NCBI RefSeq assembly: GCF_000151315.2 | Contig: NW_011887305.1 | Span: forward strand, 850,808 to 914,807 | Reading direction: 5' to 3' | From: Capsaspora owczarzaki ATCC 30864 | Lineage: Eukaryota > Opisthokonta > Filasterea | DNA: 64,000 nt | Shown here: in pieces, positions 10,300 to 22,611 of the stretch | How positions within the stretch are numbered: the first letter of the stretch is position 1 | How the letters are laid out: each line of letters begins with the position of its first letter | Position numbers and translations under genes: made by a program | Notes under the pieces: generated by a model | What the model saw: only the letters and a program-made list of their open reading frames with translations | Database searches by the model: none | Told to the model about the DNA's origin: nothing

Positions 10300-11531
10300 T
10301 CATGGAAGCGGATCATTGGCATCTGCAAAGAACGGCCACTCGAGCCGATCGACTTGCATCGCGGCAGTCCAGACGCCAAAAGTCACATCGTCGCCGCGAA
10401 AGTGCTGCAAATCACTGTAAAGAGATAGACCGCCACTCCAGCGGGCAACGTCCGCGGAACCCAGAAAAGCCGAGCAGGCAGGAGAANNNNNNNNNNNNNN
10501 NNNNNNNNNNNNNNNNNNNNNNNNNNNNNNNNNNNNNNNNNNNNNNNNNNNNNNNNNNNNNNNNNNNNNNNNNNNNNNNNNNNNNNGGATGAATGGGATA
10601 GGTTTTGATGCGTGCATCCTCAAAGTACGGCTCGGTCCCGGCCGAGACCGTCAACGTCCATGACAATCGTCGCACCTTGGTGGAATTGTGTCGACATGAC
10701 GACGCGTTGCGCAGGCAGGGTCCAGCCAGCAATCCGGACGAGCAAATCGTCCAGAACGAGTCGTGCTGCCGCGTAATCTTCCACTTTTAAAATGTAGGCG
10801 GGGTGGTACCGCACGGTCGCCCACTTGTATGCTCGCAAGAGCAAGTGCGACGCTCGGTGACGGAGAATGCGCCGCGGCTGCGGAGAGGACTGTGATCCCG
10901 GGTCAATCTCAACCAGCTCGTGTTCGCCTTGCGTCAGACTCTGCTCCTTGGTACCATACCTGTCATGTTCATCAGTGGACAAAACCATCACGTCTGGTTC
11001 GACGGATAGATAACTGTCCAGCTCGCTCGGGAGGACGACGAATCGGACCTTGAGCTGCGAGGATGCGGTGCTCGCCGCGCGGTACCACGCCGCGCGACGA
11101 ACTTGAGCGCGCACGGCAGCCGCCTCAGGACCACCGCCTGTTGCGATCAGAACGAGCAGGTCGACGGCGGGCGCCGGGTGTGCTCCGGGCAGCTCTGGCG
11201 GGAGCAGGACGAGCGGTGGGAACTGCTGCTCGGATGCCGCTGGCTTGGGGGCTTGGGCATTGGTCATGGCTAGGTATGCTTCCTTGAATCGCAAGTGCTC
11301 TTGCTCAATCTCGGCGCGCGCGAGGTCGACGCGGAGACGTGTGACTTTGTCTTGCCATTCTGCGATCGTTTGCTCGAGTTGCAGCTGCTGGGTGCTGTCG
11401 TCGTCGGATACTGAAGCAGCACTGGCAAGGCACTGCAATGGTGGGTGGTTGAGCTCGAGATTGAACGCGGTCAGGCAGACGAGCTGCAGCAGCAGCAGCA
11501 GCGGGATTATGCAGCAAGACGAAGGTCGCAT
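10300..11531 (-). CDS. GT31-like (beta-1,3-galactosyltransferase-like) glycosyltransferase, crossed by assembly gap
   Basis: The start at 11531 gives a signal anchor (IIPLLLLLQLVCLTAF) and then a short coiled coil (about residues 50-85), as in type II Golgi enzymes. The catalytic part reads VDLLVLIATGGG, RAQVRRAAWY, KVRFVVLPS, DVMVLSTDEHDRY, LLLRAYKWATVRYHPAYILK and, after the gap, GSADVARWSGG and HFRGDDVTFGVW. This order follows the galactosyl_T/GT31 fold; GDDVTFG corresponds to the family EDV block. The usual DxD metal motif is seen only as VED. The reading frame used up to about 10,690 differs from the frame that reads AGTEPYFEDARIKTYPIH just before the gap, so there is an unplaced intron or a sequencing error there. 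Part of the protein is hidden by the gap. Likely acts in the Golgi; acceptor unknown. Confidence 0.65.
10487..10586. other. Assembly gap of 100 N
   Basis: A run of exactly 100 N, the usual placeholder for a gap of unknown size. It interrupts the glycosyltransferase gene, so true spacing here is unknown. Confidence 0.99.
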
Positions 11532-11636
11532 TGGTGCAGACCGAGCATGTCAGGATGATGAACAACAACCGACTGAGACTGAACTCATCGCAACAGATGG
11601 TCTAAAGCGGGACATGCTGGAACAGCTCATGACGAG

Positions 11637-11942
11637 ATGGCGGGCGTTGAATTTGAAACCGAACAGCAAAGGGAGCTGGCCGAGTTCAACGCAGGTCAGA
11701 GTGTAAAACCAAGTGATTGCTATCCGTTCATATCACTGGTTGTTGCAATTACTGATGTTTTTGCACTAATTGTCTTGTTCTGCATTGCGTTCGAGCTCTT
11801 CTTTTCTGAGCTGTTTCTGATTCAATTGCTGGGTTTTCTCGTCGCTATTGGCTCTGTTTTGTTTGCACCTCGTCGTCACCACTCTTGCATTACTCGTCGC
11901 TCTCAGTTTTCTCCACCTTGTTTCATCACCATCTTCCGCTAA
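11637..11942 (+). CDS. Possible small membrane protein, doubtful
   Basis: An ATG at 11637 opens a 101-codon frame: a charged start (MAGVEFETEQQRELAEF) followed by about 50 hydrophobic residues. The hydrophobic part comes from T-rich DNA that could simply be the clathrin 5' leader or promoter, because T-rich sequence read in this frame gives Phe and Leu. The charged start looks more like coding sequence. It ends 135 bp before the clathrin ATG. It may be a short gene, an upstream ORF or chance. Confidence 0.22.
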   Translation: MAGVEFETEQQRELAEFNAGQSVKPSDCYPFISLVVAITDVFALIVLFCIAFELFFSELFLIQLLGFLVAIGSVLFAPRRHHSCITRRSQFSPPCFITIFR

Positions 11943-12077
11943 TCTTTCGCTAATCCTGTGTTTCAATGCAGTTCAATGCAGCTCAATTTCAAGTTCATTT
12001 TTCAGTTCATTTTTTTTTTTTTCTGCTTCGTCCATTTTCGTTTTGTTATTTTCTTCCATTGCAAAATCCAAATCAAA

Positions 12078-15000
12078 ATGGCCAACTTGCCCATCAAGTT
12101 CCAGGAGCACATCCAGGTACAGCTCCCCAACTCTGTTCTTCCCTTTCATCCCCCCTCTATCTCTGTCTCCGTCTCTCTGTCTCTCCCCCTTCTATCAGCC
12201 GCTCATCGACATCAGCCGCTCGCGTGTCCTGCAATGAGATCGTTGTTTCAAAATAAAAAAAAAACAAAAAAAAAAGCCGTTTTTTTGAGTCGGCGATCTC
12301 TGCTTTTTTTCTTTTCTTTTTCTTTTTCAAACTTGATCGCGTTCGGATGGATTGCATCGACGCGTGTGGGGAGGGCTGCGTTGACTCTACCATTGCCGTG
12401 TACGCGACGGACGACAAGTGCGTTGCCCCTCTTTCAACACAGTCAACCACGAACGCAGGACCATCAACCAAAAAAAAAAAAAAAAAAAAACCCTGAATTT
12501 TGACAAAGATCGCTTTTTTTTTTTTTTTTGTTTGAAGAGCGCGATTCGTTTTCGAGTCGCAATGTTGAGTGCGTTGCGCTGCGACGTTCAGAGTAGAAGT
12601 GCTCTCGTATTGCTTCTCTTCGACGGGAAGGCGCGCAGGTGTCGAATTCGCCCCTTCGAAATCGCTTTCTTTTTCTTTTTTTACAATTGTGAAAGGCGAG
12701 AATTTTTTTTTTTTTTTTGATGATGCTGGCTTCGTTCAGCCTCCATTTTCCCCCTTTCTTTGAGCCCTTCGTGTTCCGTCCGTCCGTCCGTCCATCCATC
12801 TGTGCTGCGTTTGACCATCGCTTGCACTGCTGGTTGCCTTGCTTGAACGATGGGACGAAGGACTCATCATCATCAAGGTTTGCCAAATCGTCAAAATTTG
12901 ACCAAACGAAAAGAGCGATCCTTTTTTTTCTTCTTCTTCTTCTTCTTTCTTTCTGTCATTCATCTCTTTGTCGTCCTCTGCTCCCTCTGACGGTGACGGA
13001 TGGCAGTCGTCGCAACAACACCCGTTTGCCAAATCCAAAACGCCAAACTCTCATCCCGCTGACGAGCAGTTGCGTTTCCCCAAATTGTTTCTTATTGTTT
13101 GGTTCTCACTCTGACCACTTGACTTTTGCGTTTTGCTGTGCCTTCGCTGTGCTGCATGTCCAAAAACAGCTCCAAAATGTGGGCATCAACCCGGCCAACA
13201 TTGGCTTCTCCACTCTGACCATGGAGTCGGACAAGTTCATTTGCGTCCGCGAGAAGGTTGGCGAGCAATCGCAGGTGGTCATTATCGACATGGCGGATCC
13301 CAAAAACCCCATCCGCCGTCCGATCACTGCCGACTCGGCCATCATGAACCCCGTCTCAAAGGTGATTGCTCTCAAAGGTAAAGCCTCCAGGAACGAGACC
13401 TGCTTTTTTTTTTTTTTTTTTTTTTTTTGTTTTGTTTTGTTTTTGCCATTCAGCCCCATTTCTCACTCTCCCTTCTTCATCATCTCCTTCTTCCTCCCTC
13501 TTCAGCCGGAAACACGCTCCAAATCTTCAACATTGAAATGAAGCTCAAGGTCAAATCGTTCAACCTGACGGAGGACGTGACGTTCTGGAAGTGGATTTCG
13601 GTCAACACTGTGGCGCTCGTGACGGAGAGCGCCGTCTTCCACTGGTCGATGGAGGGCGACGCCGTCCCTGCGAAGGTCTTTGACCGCCACGCATCGCTCG
13701 CTGGCTGCCAGATTATCAACTACCGCGTTGACGACTCTGGCAAGTGGAACCTGCTTGTTGGTATTTCTGCACAGCAAGGCCGCGTTGTCGGCGCCATGCA
13801 GCTCTACTCGCACGAGCGCAAGGTCAGCCAGCCGATCGAGGGCCACGCTGCCTCGTTTGCCCAGTTCAAGATGGAGGGCAACGCGTCCGAGTCGACGCTG
13901 TTTGTCTTTGGCGTGCGCAACGCCCAGGGCGGCAAGCTGCACATTATCGAGGTTGGCACCCCCGCCGCCGGCAACCAGCCCTTCTCCAAGCGCAACGTCG
14001 AGGTCTTCTTCCCCCCGGAGGCACAGAACGACTTCCCCGTTGCCATGCAAGTGTCCGACCGCTACAATGTCATCTTTTTGATCACAAAGTACGGCTACGT
14101 GCACCTGTACGACCTGGAGACTGGCGCGTGCATTTACATGAACCGCATCTCTGGCGAGACCATTTTCGTGACCGCCCCGCACGAGGCCACCTCTGGCATC
14201 ATTGGTGTCAACCGCAAGGGCCAAGTCCTGTCGGTCTCGGTCGACGAGAACAACATTGTTCCCTACGTGTCCAACACGCTGCAAAACCTCGAGCTCGGAA
14301 TGCGCCTTGCCGTTCGCAACAACCTGCCCGGCGCCGACGAAATGTTTGTCAAGCAGTTTAACAACCTGTTTGCCGCAGGCCAGGTGGCCGAGGCTGCCAA
14401 GATTGCCGCTTCCGCGCCGCGCGGCATTCTCCGCACCCCACAGACCATCCAGCGCTTCCAGCAGGTCCCCACCCAGGCCGGCGCCACCTCGCCGCTCCTG
14501 CAGTACTTTTCCATCCTGCTCGAGCAGGGCCAGCTGAACAAGTACGAGTCGATGGAGCTTTGCCGCCCCGTGCTCCAGCAGGGCCGCAAGCAGCTGCTCG
14601 AAAAGTGGCTCAAGGAGGACAAGCTCGACTGCTCTGAGGAGCTCGGCGACCTCGTCAAGCAGTTTGACGCCACCCTTGCGCTCAGCGTCTACCTGCGCGC
14701 CTCGGTGCCCGCCAAGGTCATTCAGTGCTTTGCCGAGACTGGCCAGTTCCAAAAGATTGTCCTGTACGCCAAGAAGGTCAACTACACTGCAGACTATGGC
14801 TACCTGCTGCGCGGCCTGATGCGCATGAACCCGGAGCAGGGCTCGCAGTTTGCCGCCATGCTTGTCGCCGACGACCAGCCGCTCTGCGACGTTGGCTCGA
14901 TTGTCGACGTCTTTATGGAGTTCAACCTCGTCCAGCAGTGCACGTCCTTCCTGCTCGACGCGCTCAAGAACAACCGCCCCGAGGAAGGCCCGCTCCAGAC

Positions 15001-18000
15001 CCGCCTGCTCGAGATGAACCTGATGGCCGCGCCCCAGGTCGCCGACGCCATCCTCGGCAACCAAATGTTCACGCACTACGACCGCCCCCACGTTGCCCAG
15101 CTGTGCGAGAAGGCTGGCCTGTACCAGCGTGCGCTCGAGCACTACACTGACATTTTCGACATTAAGCGTGCCATCGTCCACACCCACCTGCTCAACCCCG
15201 AGTGGCTCGTCAACTACTTTGGCACGCTTTCCGTCGCCGACTCTGTCGAGTGCCTCAAGGCCATGCTCCAGGCCAACATTCGCCAAAACCTCCAGGTCGT
15301 CGTCCAGATTGCCACCAAGTACCACGAGCAGCTCACCACGACCGCGCTCATCGACATGTTTGAGTCGTTCAAGTCGTTCGAAGGTCTGTTCTACTTCCTC
15401 GGCTCGATTGTCAACTTTTCGCAAGAGCCCGACGTGCACTTCAAGTACATCCAGGCTGCCTGCAAGACTGGCCAGGTCAAGGAGGTGGAGCGCATTTGCC
15501 GCGAGTCCAACTGCTACGATCCCGAGCGCGTCAAGAACTTCCTCAAGGAGGCCAAGCTCACCGACCAGCTGCCGCTCATTATCGTGTGCGACCGCTTTGA
15601 CTTTGTCCACGACCTCGTCCTCTACCTCTACCGCAACCAGCTCCAAAAGTACATTGAGATTTACGTGCAAAAGGTCAACCCCGCGCGTCTCCCCGTCGTC
15701 GTCGGCGGTCTTCTCGATGTCGACTGCGCCGAGGATGTCATCAAGGGCCTGATTCTGTCCGTCCGCGGCCAGTTCTCGGTCGACGACCTCGTCGAGCAGG
15801 TCGAGCAGCGCAACCGCCTCAAGCTCCTGCTCCCCTGGCTCGAGACCCGCATCAAGGAGGGCAACAACGAGCCCGCCACCCACAACGCGCTTGCCAAGAT
15901 TTACATTGACTCGAACACCAACCCCGAAAAGTTCCTGCGCGAAAACCAGTTCTACGACTCGCGCGTGGTCGGCAAGTACTGCGAGAAGCGCGACCCGCAC
16001 CTCGCCTTTGTTGCCTACGAGCGCGGCCGTTGCGACGACGAGCTCATCGAGGTCTGCCACCAAAACTCGCTCTTCAAGTCGGAGGCGCGCTACCTCGTCA
16101 AGAGGCGCGACCTCGACCTGTGGGCCAAGGTGCTGATTGTCGAAAACCAGTTCCGTCGCCAGCTCATCGACCAGGTCGTCCAGACTGCGCTGCCCGAGAC
16201 CCACGACCCCGAGGATGTCGCCATCACCGTCCGTGCCTTCATGAACGCCTCGCTCCCCAACGAGCTCATCGAGCTGCTCGAGAAGATTGTCCTCGACAAC
16301 TCAATGTTCTCGGACAACCGCAACCTCCAAAACCTGCTCATTCTCACCGCCATCAAGGCTGACTCGTCCCGCGTCATGGACTACATCAACCGTCTCGACA
16401 ACTACGACGCGCCCGACATTGCCAACATTGCCATTGGCTCTGAGCTGTTTGAGGAGGCGTTTGCCATCTTTAAGAAGTTTGAGGTCAACACGTCCGCCAT
16501 CCAGGTGCTCATCCAGCACATTCGTTCGCTCGACCGCGCCTACGAGTTTGCCGAGCGCTGCAACCAGCCCGACGTCTGGTCGGTCCTTGCCAAGGCTCAG
16601 CTCGACGCCCTGCTCGTCAAGGAGGCCATTGACTCGTACATTAAGGCCGACGACCCAGCAGCGTACATGGACGTCATCTCTGCTGCCAACCGCTCTGGCC
16701 AGTTTGAGGACCTCGTCCGCTACCTGCAGATGGCCCGCAAGAAGGCTCGCGAACCCTACGTCGAGACCGAGCTCATCTTTGCCTTTGCCAAGACCAACCG
16801 TCTGGCCGACCTCGAGGACTTTATCTCGGGCCCCAACGTTGCTCAGATCCAGCAGGTCGGCGACCGATGCTACGACGAGCGCATGTTTGAGGCTGCCAAG
16901 CTGCTCTACAACAATGTGAGCAACTTTGCTCGCCTCGCCCAGACCCTCGTCCACCTCGGCGAGTTCCAGGCTGCCGTCGACTCTGCCCGCAAGGCCAACT
17001 CGACCCGCACCTGGAAGGAGGTCTGCTTTGCCTGCGTCGATGCCAAGGAGTTCCGCCTGGCTCAGATTTGCGCTCTGCACATTGTCGTCCACGCCGACGA
17101 GCTCGAGGAGCTCATCAACTTTTACCAAGCGCGTGGCCACTTTGACGAGCTCATTTCGCTCCTGGAGGCCGGCCTTGGCCTCGAGCGTGCTCACATGGGC
17201 ATGTTCACCGAGCTCGCCATCCTCTACTCCAAGTTCCGCCCCGAGAAGATGATGGAGCACCTCAAGCTCTTCTGGTCGCGCGTCAACATTCCCAAGGTGC
17301 TGCGCGCCGCCGAGGATGCCCACCTCTGGCAAGAGCTCGTCTTCCTGTACGTCCACTATGACGAGTTTGACAACGCAGCCCTGACCATGATGCGTCACCC
17401 CGTCGACGCCTGGGAGCACGCCAAGTTCAAGGATGTCATTGGCAAGGTTGCCAACTCGGAGCTCTACCACAAGGCGCTCCAGTACTACCTCGACTACCAG
17501 CCGCTGCTCCTCAACGAGCTGCTGACGGTGCTCATTCCCCGCATCGACCACGCTCGCGCCGTCTCGTTCTTTGCCAAGCAAAAGCAACTCGCCCTCGTCA
17601 AGCCCTACCTTGTCGCCATCCAGAGCAACAACCTCAAGCCCGTCAACGAGGCCTACAACCAGCTGCTCATCCAAGAGGAGGACTATGTCAAGCTCCGCGC
17701 CTCGGTCGACGGCCACGACAACTTTGACAATGTCGCCCTCGCCCAGCAACTCGAAAAGCACGAGCTCATCGAGTTCCGCCGCATTGCCGCCTACCTGTAC
17801 AAGCGCAACGGCCGCTGGCAGTTCTCGGTCGAGCTTTGCAAGCAAGACCGCCTCTTCCGCGACGCCATGGAGTACGCCGCCGAGTCCAAGGACCAGGAGC
17901 TCGCCGAGTCGCTCTTGTCGTACTTTGTCCAGCAAAAGAACAACGAGTGCTTTGCCGCCGCCCTCTTTACCTGCTACGACCTTCTCCGACCGGACGTGGT

Positions 18001-18268
18001 GCTCGAGCTTGCTTGGTCGCACAACATTTTGGACTTTGCCATGCCCTACATTATCCAGACCACTCGCGAGTACCTTGGCAAGGTCGACCAGCTCTTTGCC
18101 AAGCACGAGGAGAAGAAGGACCAGGAGGAGGACGCCGCTGCCGCCCCCGTCCCGCTCATGTACGGCCAGCCCCAGCTCATGCTCGGCGCCCCTGGCATGA
18201 ACACGATGCTGCCCCCAGGCGCATACGGTGGCTATGGTGTTCCCCAACAAGGCTTTGGCCAATACTAA
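12078..18268 (+). CDS. CLTC: Clathrin heavy chain
   Basis: Three exons, 12078-12116, 13170-13377 and 13506-18268, give 1,669 residues, close to the 1,675 of human. The protein is highly conserved from the start ([10 protein letters not shown], then [20 protein letters not shown]) through the seven-bladed propeller, the CHCR leg repeats (for example [29 protein letters not shown]) and the trimerisation region, to a C-terminal [11 protein letters not shown] tail. It assembles with light chains into triskelia that coat endocytic and Golgi vesicles. The first exon codes only 13 residues and is followed by a 1,053-bp intron full of long A and T runs. Codon use is strongly biased to C/G third positions, as expected of a highly expressed gene; this leaves long open antisense frames that should be ignored. 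Confidence 0.98.
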
Positions 18269-18893
18269 AAAAAAAAAAAGGTTGGCTTGATTTTTTTTTC
18301 TCTTTGTTGATGAGCGCCCGCGGTCCGACTTGATGGAAGGCTTTGGGCTAGTGTGTGTGTGTGTGTGCTGTGAATTTGCCCTTTGAGTGGTTTTTGTGTG
18401 TGTCTTTTCTGGTGGGATTTTGTTGCTCTTTTCTTTTTTCTTTTTGGTGTTGGTTTTTTTTTTATTTCGTGTCATGTTCTCGCAGAGGGGGGCGAGGTGG
18501 GCCGCAAACCTGTTGTTTTTGCTGTGCATGCTTTGTCCTTGTCTTTTTCTTTCCTGGCCTGTTGTAACCTTGTGAATGCTCCTTCTCTGCGTTCTTCCTC
18601 GTCTTCTTTTGTTGTCTGTTAAAAAGCAAATGCAAAGTTCCAAGTTCTTGTTTTTTTTCCCCAAGTTGTCCATCATTTCTTGAACATTCTGTGTATTCAA
18701 ACGAGAGTGATTCCCATTGCACAAGCGAATCGCAGTGTTCATCTTCGCTGAGCTGAGCCCTGCGCTCACAACGAACTGTTACTTAATCGATTGCACAATC
18801 GTCCAAATCCAAAATGTTAGTTTTTGAGCATTTTCCCCAAATTTGCTTCGCTTTCATTCTATTATTCTGCCTGTGATTTTTTTTTTTTTTGGA
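18269..18893 (+). other. Clathrin 3' UTR and RIOK3 upstream region
   Basis: T- and GT-rich sequence (625 bp) between two genes in the same direction. It probably holds the clathrin 3' UTR and poly(A) site and then the RIOK3 promoter. It holds A runs right after the stop and a T run at 18879-18890. No coding sequence supported. Confidence 0.5.
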
Positions 18894-21337
18894 ATGGCGA
18901 CTTTGACTGGTGCTGCGACTGGTGCTGCGACTGCTGGTGCTGCGACTGGTGAAGCAGGTCCGACGGCTCCTACGAGTGCTGCTGCGACCGGCAAGAGCGC
19001 GTGGCGACCAATGTCGTGCAAGCCTGCCGTTGCGTCGCTGCAGACCCTCATGGACGAGGAGCTCGCGCGCAAGCTCGCCCTGCAGGACACCTCGACAAAG
19101 CCTGCTCCTCATGATGCTGATGCTGCTGCTGCTGCTGCAATGACGGCAGTGGCGTTGAGCGACAAGAAGGGCAAACGTGCTGCCGTCGCCACCGCCGAGT
19201 TTGATGACGCGCGTGGCAAGCCGACTCCCTCGAGCAAGACTACTGCTGCTGCTGGATCTGCATCGTCACAGCACGGTGGCAAGACGCTGCGGTCGGCGGT
19301 GAGCGACGAAGACTACGACGACTGCAGCGAAGGCGACGAGTTTGACGATTTCACGGACGACTACGACGATGATGACAACGACGACGAAGATGAGCATGGA
19401 CAAGACAAGCCTGCGGCTGCTGCTGATGAAACAGACCCCGATTTGCTGCTGGCGCTCGAGCTGAGCCGAATTGCACAGGAAGACGGCAACCAGCGGGAGG
19501 ATTCGCCCGACAACGACTTGGTCATTGCCGCCATGCTCCAGCGCCAGTTTGATCTCGAGTACAACGAGGAGGTTGCTCGGTCCGAGCGCAAGATGAACAT
19601 TCCCGGCTCGAAGGGTGCGTGGGTTTTTGTGTTCGTATTGTTGATTTCATCCGCGCTGACATGTTCTCATGTTGTGCATTCTAGTGGCCATGTCGCTCCA
19701 CCATCACCGAGTCAATGTGCTCAGCGATGACAATGACAGCGCCGACGATGACGACAGTGACAACGACGATGATGTGCTTCATGATCCCACCGTCGGTAGG
19801 TTTTTGCGTTTGACTTTGAATTGCTGGTGTAGACCGTCTGGCTCGCGGGGTCTAATCTCAAAATTCCCTCACCTTACCTTTTCGCTCAAAGTGCGTGATG
19901 GTCCCATTCAAGGCCAGCTGATCAGCGGCGCTGCCGAAGGCCACGGGAACCTGCCCCGCGGTCGCCGACGAGGTGGTCTCAACAGCATCACCAAGCACGA
20001 CGCCTCCGCATGCAATCTCCGCAACGCGCGCAAAATCGAGCGAGTACGCTTTTTTAGGGAGCTTGTTTGGTCGGTTGCCTTTGCCAATGTTGATCAGCTC
20101 AACCCGATCGTTTGTTTGTTTGTTCGTTTGTTTGTTCCTTGTTTGTTTGATTCCCCAAAACCTGCGCCTGCTTGCTCCAGTTCCCTCCAAACTTCCAATC
20201 AGGCCACATTGGTAACGACGGCGACATTCGAATCTCGTCTGTTGCGTTCAACAAGCTGCGCGAGCACTCCAAGAAGGAGGAGAACAACCGGCAACGACAG
20301 CACGGTCGCCAGGACCACTCGACGCACGCTTTGGTCATGGATTCGCGCACCCGCATGATCATTTACAAGATGGTCAACAATGGCTCGCTGCTCGAGGTCA
20401 ACGGCGTCATTTCGACGGGCAAGGAGGCTGCCGTGTACCACGCGTTTGGCAACCCCGAGCCCGACGAGGACGCGCCCGACGCTGTTGCCATGCCTGCGGA
20501 AGTCGCCATCAAGATCTTCAAGACCACCCTCAACGAGTTCCGCAACCGCAAGGACTACATGGAGGACGATTTCCGCTTCCAGGACAAGCACTCCAAGCAA
20601 AACCCTCGCAAAGTGATCAAGCTGTGGGCCGAAAAGGAGACTCATAATCTCGCCAAGTGAGCGTTTTTTGTTGTTGTTGGTTGGATGGATTGAAGAGAGG
20701 TTGGGGTGAAGCATGGAGGTTGCTCAATGACTTTTTCTTCTGCTCCAGACTGGCTGCGGCCGGAATCAACTGCCCGGAGGTGGTAGTCTTGCGACAGCAC
20801 TTGCTCGTCATGACCTTCCTCGGTGAGGATGGCGTACCAGCACCCAAGTTGAAGGAGGCACGACTGGAGTCTGCCGCTCTCGAGGCGTGCTACGACCAGG
20901 TCGTGGACATGATGACGCGCATGTACAATGTGTGCCACCTCGTGCATGCAGACTTGAGCGAGTATAACATTCTGTGAGTGCCTGTACTACTGCCTACTTA
21001 TGTGATTCTGCCACGAGTCAACGCATGCTGACGGTTTGGATGAATCGTGTTTTTGTTTGTTTCGTCTGCGTGCAGGTTTTGGCAGGACGAGCCCTACTTT
21101 ATTGATCTGTCCCAAGCAGTGGACACGATGCACCCTCAGGCCCTGCTCTTCCTGTTGCGCGATTGCGAGAATGTGACGCGGTTCTTTGCCCAACGAGGCG
21201 CCGCCAACTGCATGTCCGCTGGCGAGCTTTTCAGTGCCGTTTCGGGCATTGATGTTCCCTCTGAGGATTCTGTGCGTTACGTCCACGATGTCCAAGAGGA
21301 GCGCAATGCCTTCCAGGCCGCCCGCGCAGTGTGCTAA
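18894..21337 (+). CDS. RIOK3: RIO-family atypical kinase RIOK3
   Basis: Six exons (18894-19614, 19685-19795, 19892-20043, 20181-20656, 20749-20973, 21076-21337) encode 648 residues. The N-terminal half is Ala-rich, then very acidic (an Asp/Glu tract near residues 140-180), then carries the RIOK3 block LVIAAMLQRQFDLEYNEEV. The kinase part has the RIO P-loop STGKEAAVYHA, the lysine strand AIKIFKTTLNEF, the RIO signature DFRFQDKHSKQNPRK, the catalytic loop LVHADLSEYNIL and the metal motif FIDLSQ. The N-terminal block and the SKHD-type linker (ITKHDASACNLRNARK) mark RIOK3 rather than RIOK1 or RIOK2. RIO kinases act in late 40S subunit maturation; animal RIOK3 also has signalling roles. All key catalytic residues are present. 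Confidence 0.94.
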
Positions 21338-21543
21338 AGCCCCTTGAACGGCGTGTACCACAACTTTTGTGAATTTTGATTAAACTAAACTTGAAATTGT
21401 AATGAAACCAAAAGCTAAAGCAACCAACAAGAAATCGGGAAAAGCGAAAACAATCAACCAAACAAGCAAGCAAAACAAAATTGTGAAATCACAACACTTA
21501 TATAAAACAGCAGCAAAACAAAAAACTTGTCGAGCTTGGCAGC

Positions 21544-22611
21544 TCATGAAATAACGCAACACCGACTTGATTTGCGAACTTCAATAAACTCTAGATTGGC
21601 AGCTTGCTTTCGCTTGCGACGTGCCGCCTCGGTGCGAGCCGAGGTCGGACTGGGCGAGCGGGCAACGAAAGATTCAATGCTGCCCATGCTGGGATTGCTG
21701 AGGGAGCTGCTAGTAGTGGTGGTGGAGCTGGCGGATCCTGGACTATCGGATGGTTTTCGCAGTGCAAGCAGGCTCTGAAACGGGGATCGTCGGCCTGAGG
21801 GCGGCGAGAAGGACGCTGACGACGAGGACTCGAGCAAGGTGGATGCGACAGAGTGTGCGCCCAACGAGTCTCTCCTGCCGTGGAGAGAAAAGCTGGGCGA
21901 TCGGATGTCGCGCTGGGATGACGGGCTGGTTGCCAGAATGGCTGTAGAGGCGGTCGCCTGGTCGAGCATGGCGTCGATCAGATTGACAAAGAGCTCGTCG
22001 ACGGCGTCTGCGTTCTGCGCAACGCTCATCCGCGATGCGGTCGCGCCTTGGCATGTAGCAAGGGTCTCGATGGCCTGGATGTTGCCCACCTGCTCCTGGG
22101 TGAGCTTGTCCTCGAGATCGGCCTTGTTTCCCACGACGCGGGTGACAATCGAGGACGGCGCCCACTCTGCAACCTCGTCGAGCCAGTACCGGACGGACGC
22201 GAGTGCTTTTGGGCTTGTGAGGTCGTAGACGAGCAAGCAGCCGTCTGCGCGGTAGTAGGACGTTGTGACTGTGCGGTAGCGCTCCTGGCCGGCCGTGTCC
22301 CACAGGTGGATGCGCACAAACTGGCCCGTCCGCGGATGGAAGACCTCGCGCGCGTCAAAGTCGACGCCGATCGTCGCGACAGTGTGCTCGGGCATGAATC
22401 CGTGGATGAAGCGGTGCAGCAGCGACGTCTTGCCGGCGGACGCGTCGCCCACCAGGATGACCTTGAACTGGGCGATCGCTTGAGTGTGGAGGAGGTTGCT
22501 GGGCACCGAGCCCACCGGCGAGACCGGCGAGTGCAGGGCGGTCGCAATTGAGCTTGTACTCGCACGCAGACTAGGGCTGCTGCTGCCGAGGAGACTGGCA
22601 TCCGCTGGCAT
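21544..22611 (-). CDS. Rab-like small GTPase with long Ser-rich tail and CAAX end
   Basis: The single-exon frame starts at the ATG at 22611 (MPADASLLGSS) and gives 355 residues. About 55 N-terminal Ser-rich residues precede the GTPase core: IAQFKVILVGDASAGKTSLL (G1), TIGVDFDAREV (switch I), LWDTAGQERYRTVTTSYYR (G3) and VVGNKADLE (G4). The G5 region is diverged: SRMSVAQNADAVDELF stands where Rabs usually have ETSAK and a following helix. After the core come about 130 Ser/Thr-rich residues, then a basic patch (AARRKRKQAA) and a C-terminal SSRCCVIS. The last four residues, CVIS, form a CAAX prenylation motif. The core is clearly Rab-class and the protein is probably membrane-anchored, but no specific Rab subfamily can be assigned. 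It converges on RIOK3 with a 206-bp gap. Confidence 0.85.
   Translation of the reverse strand: MPADASLLGSSSPSLRASTSSIATALHSPVSPVGSVPSNLLHTQAIAQFKVILVGDASAGKTSLLHRFIHGFMPEHTVATIGVDFDAREVFHPRTGQFVRIHLWDTAGQERYRTVTTSYYRADGCLLVYDLTSPKALASVRYWLDEVAEWAPSSIVTRVVGNKADLEDKLTQEQVGNIQAIETLATCQGATASRMSVAQNADAVDELFVNLIDAMLDQATASTAILATSPSSQRDIRSPSFSLHGRRDSLGAHSVASTLLESSSSASFSPPSGRRSPFQSLLALRKPSDSPGSASSTTTTSSSLSNPSMGSIESFVARSPSPTSARTEAARRKRKQAANLEFIEVRKSSRCCVIS

Noticed and set aside
13502-16204. 900-codon minus-strand open frame over clathrin, and an 822-codon one at 16301-18769
   Set aside because: Antisense to a near-perfect clathrin heavy chain. Strong C/G third-position bias removes stop codons on the opposite strand. 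No domain matches.
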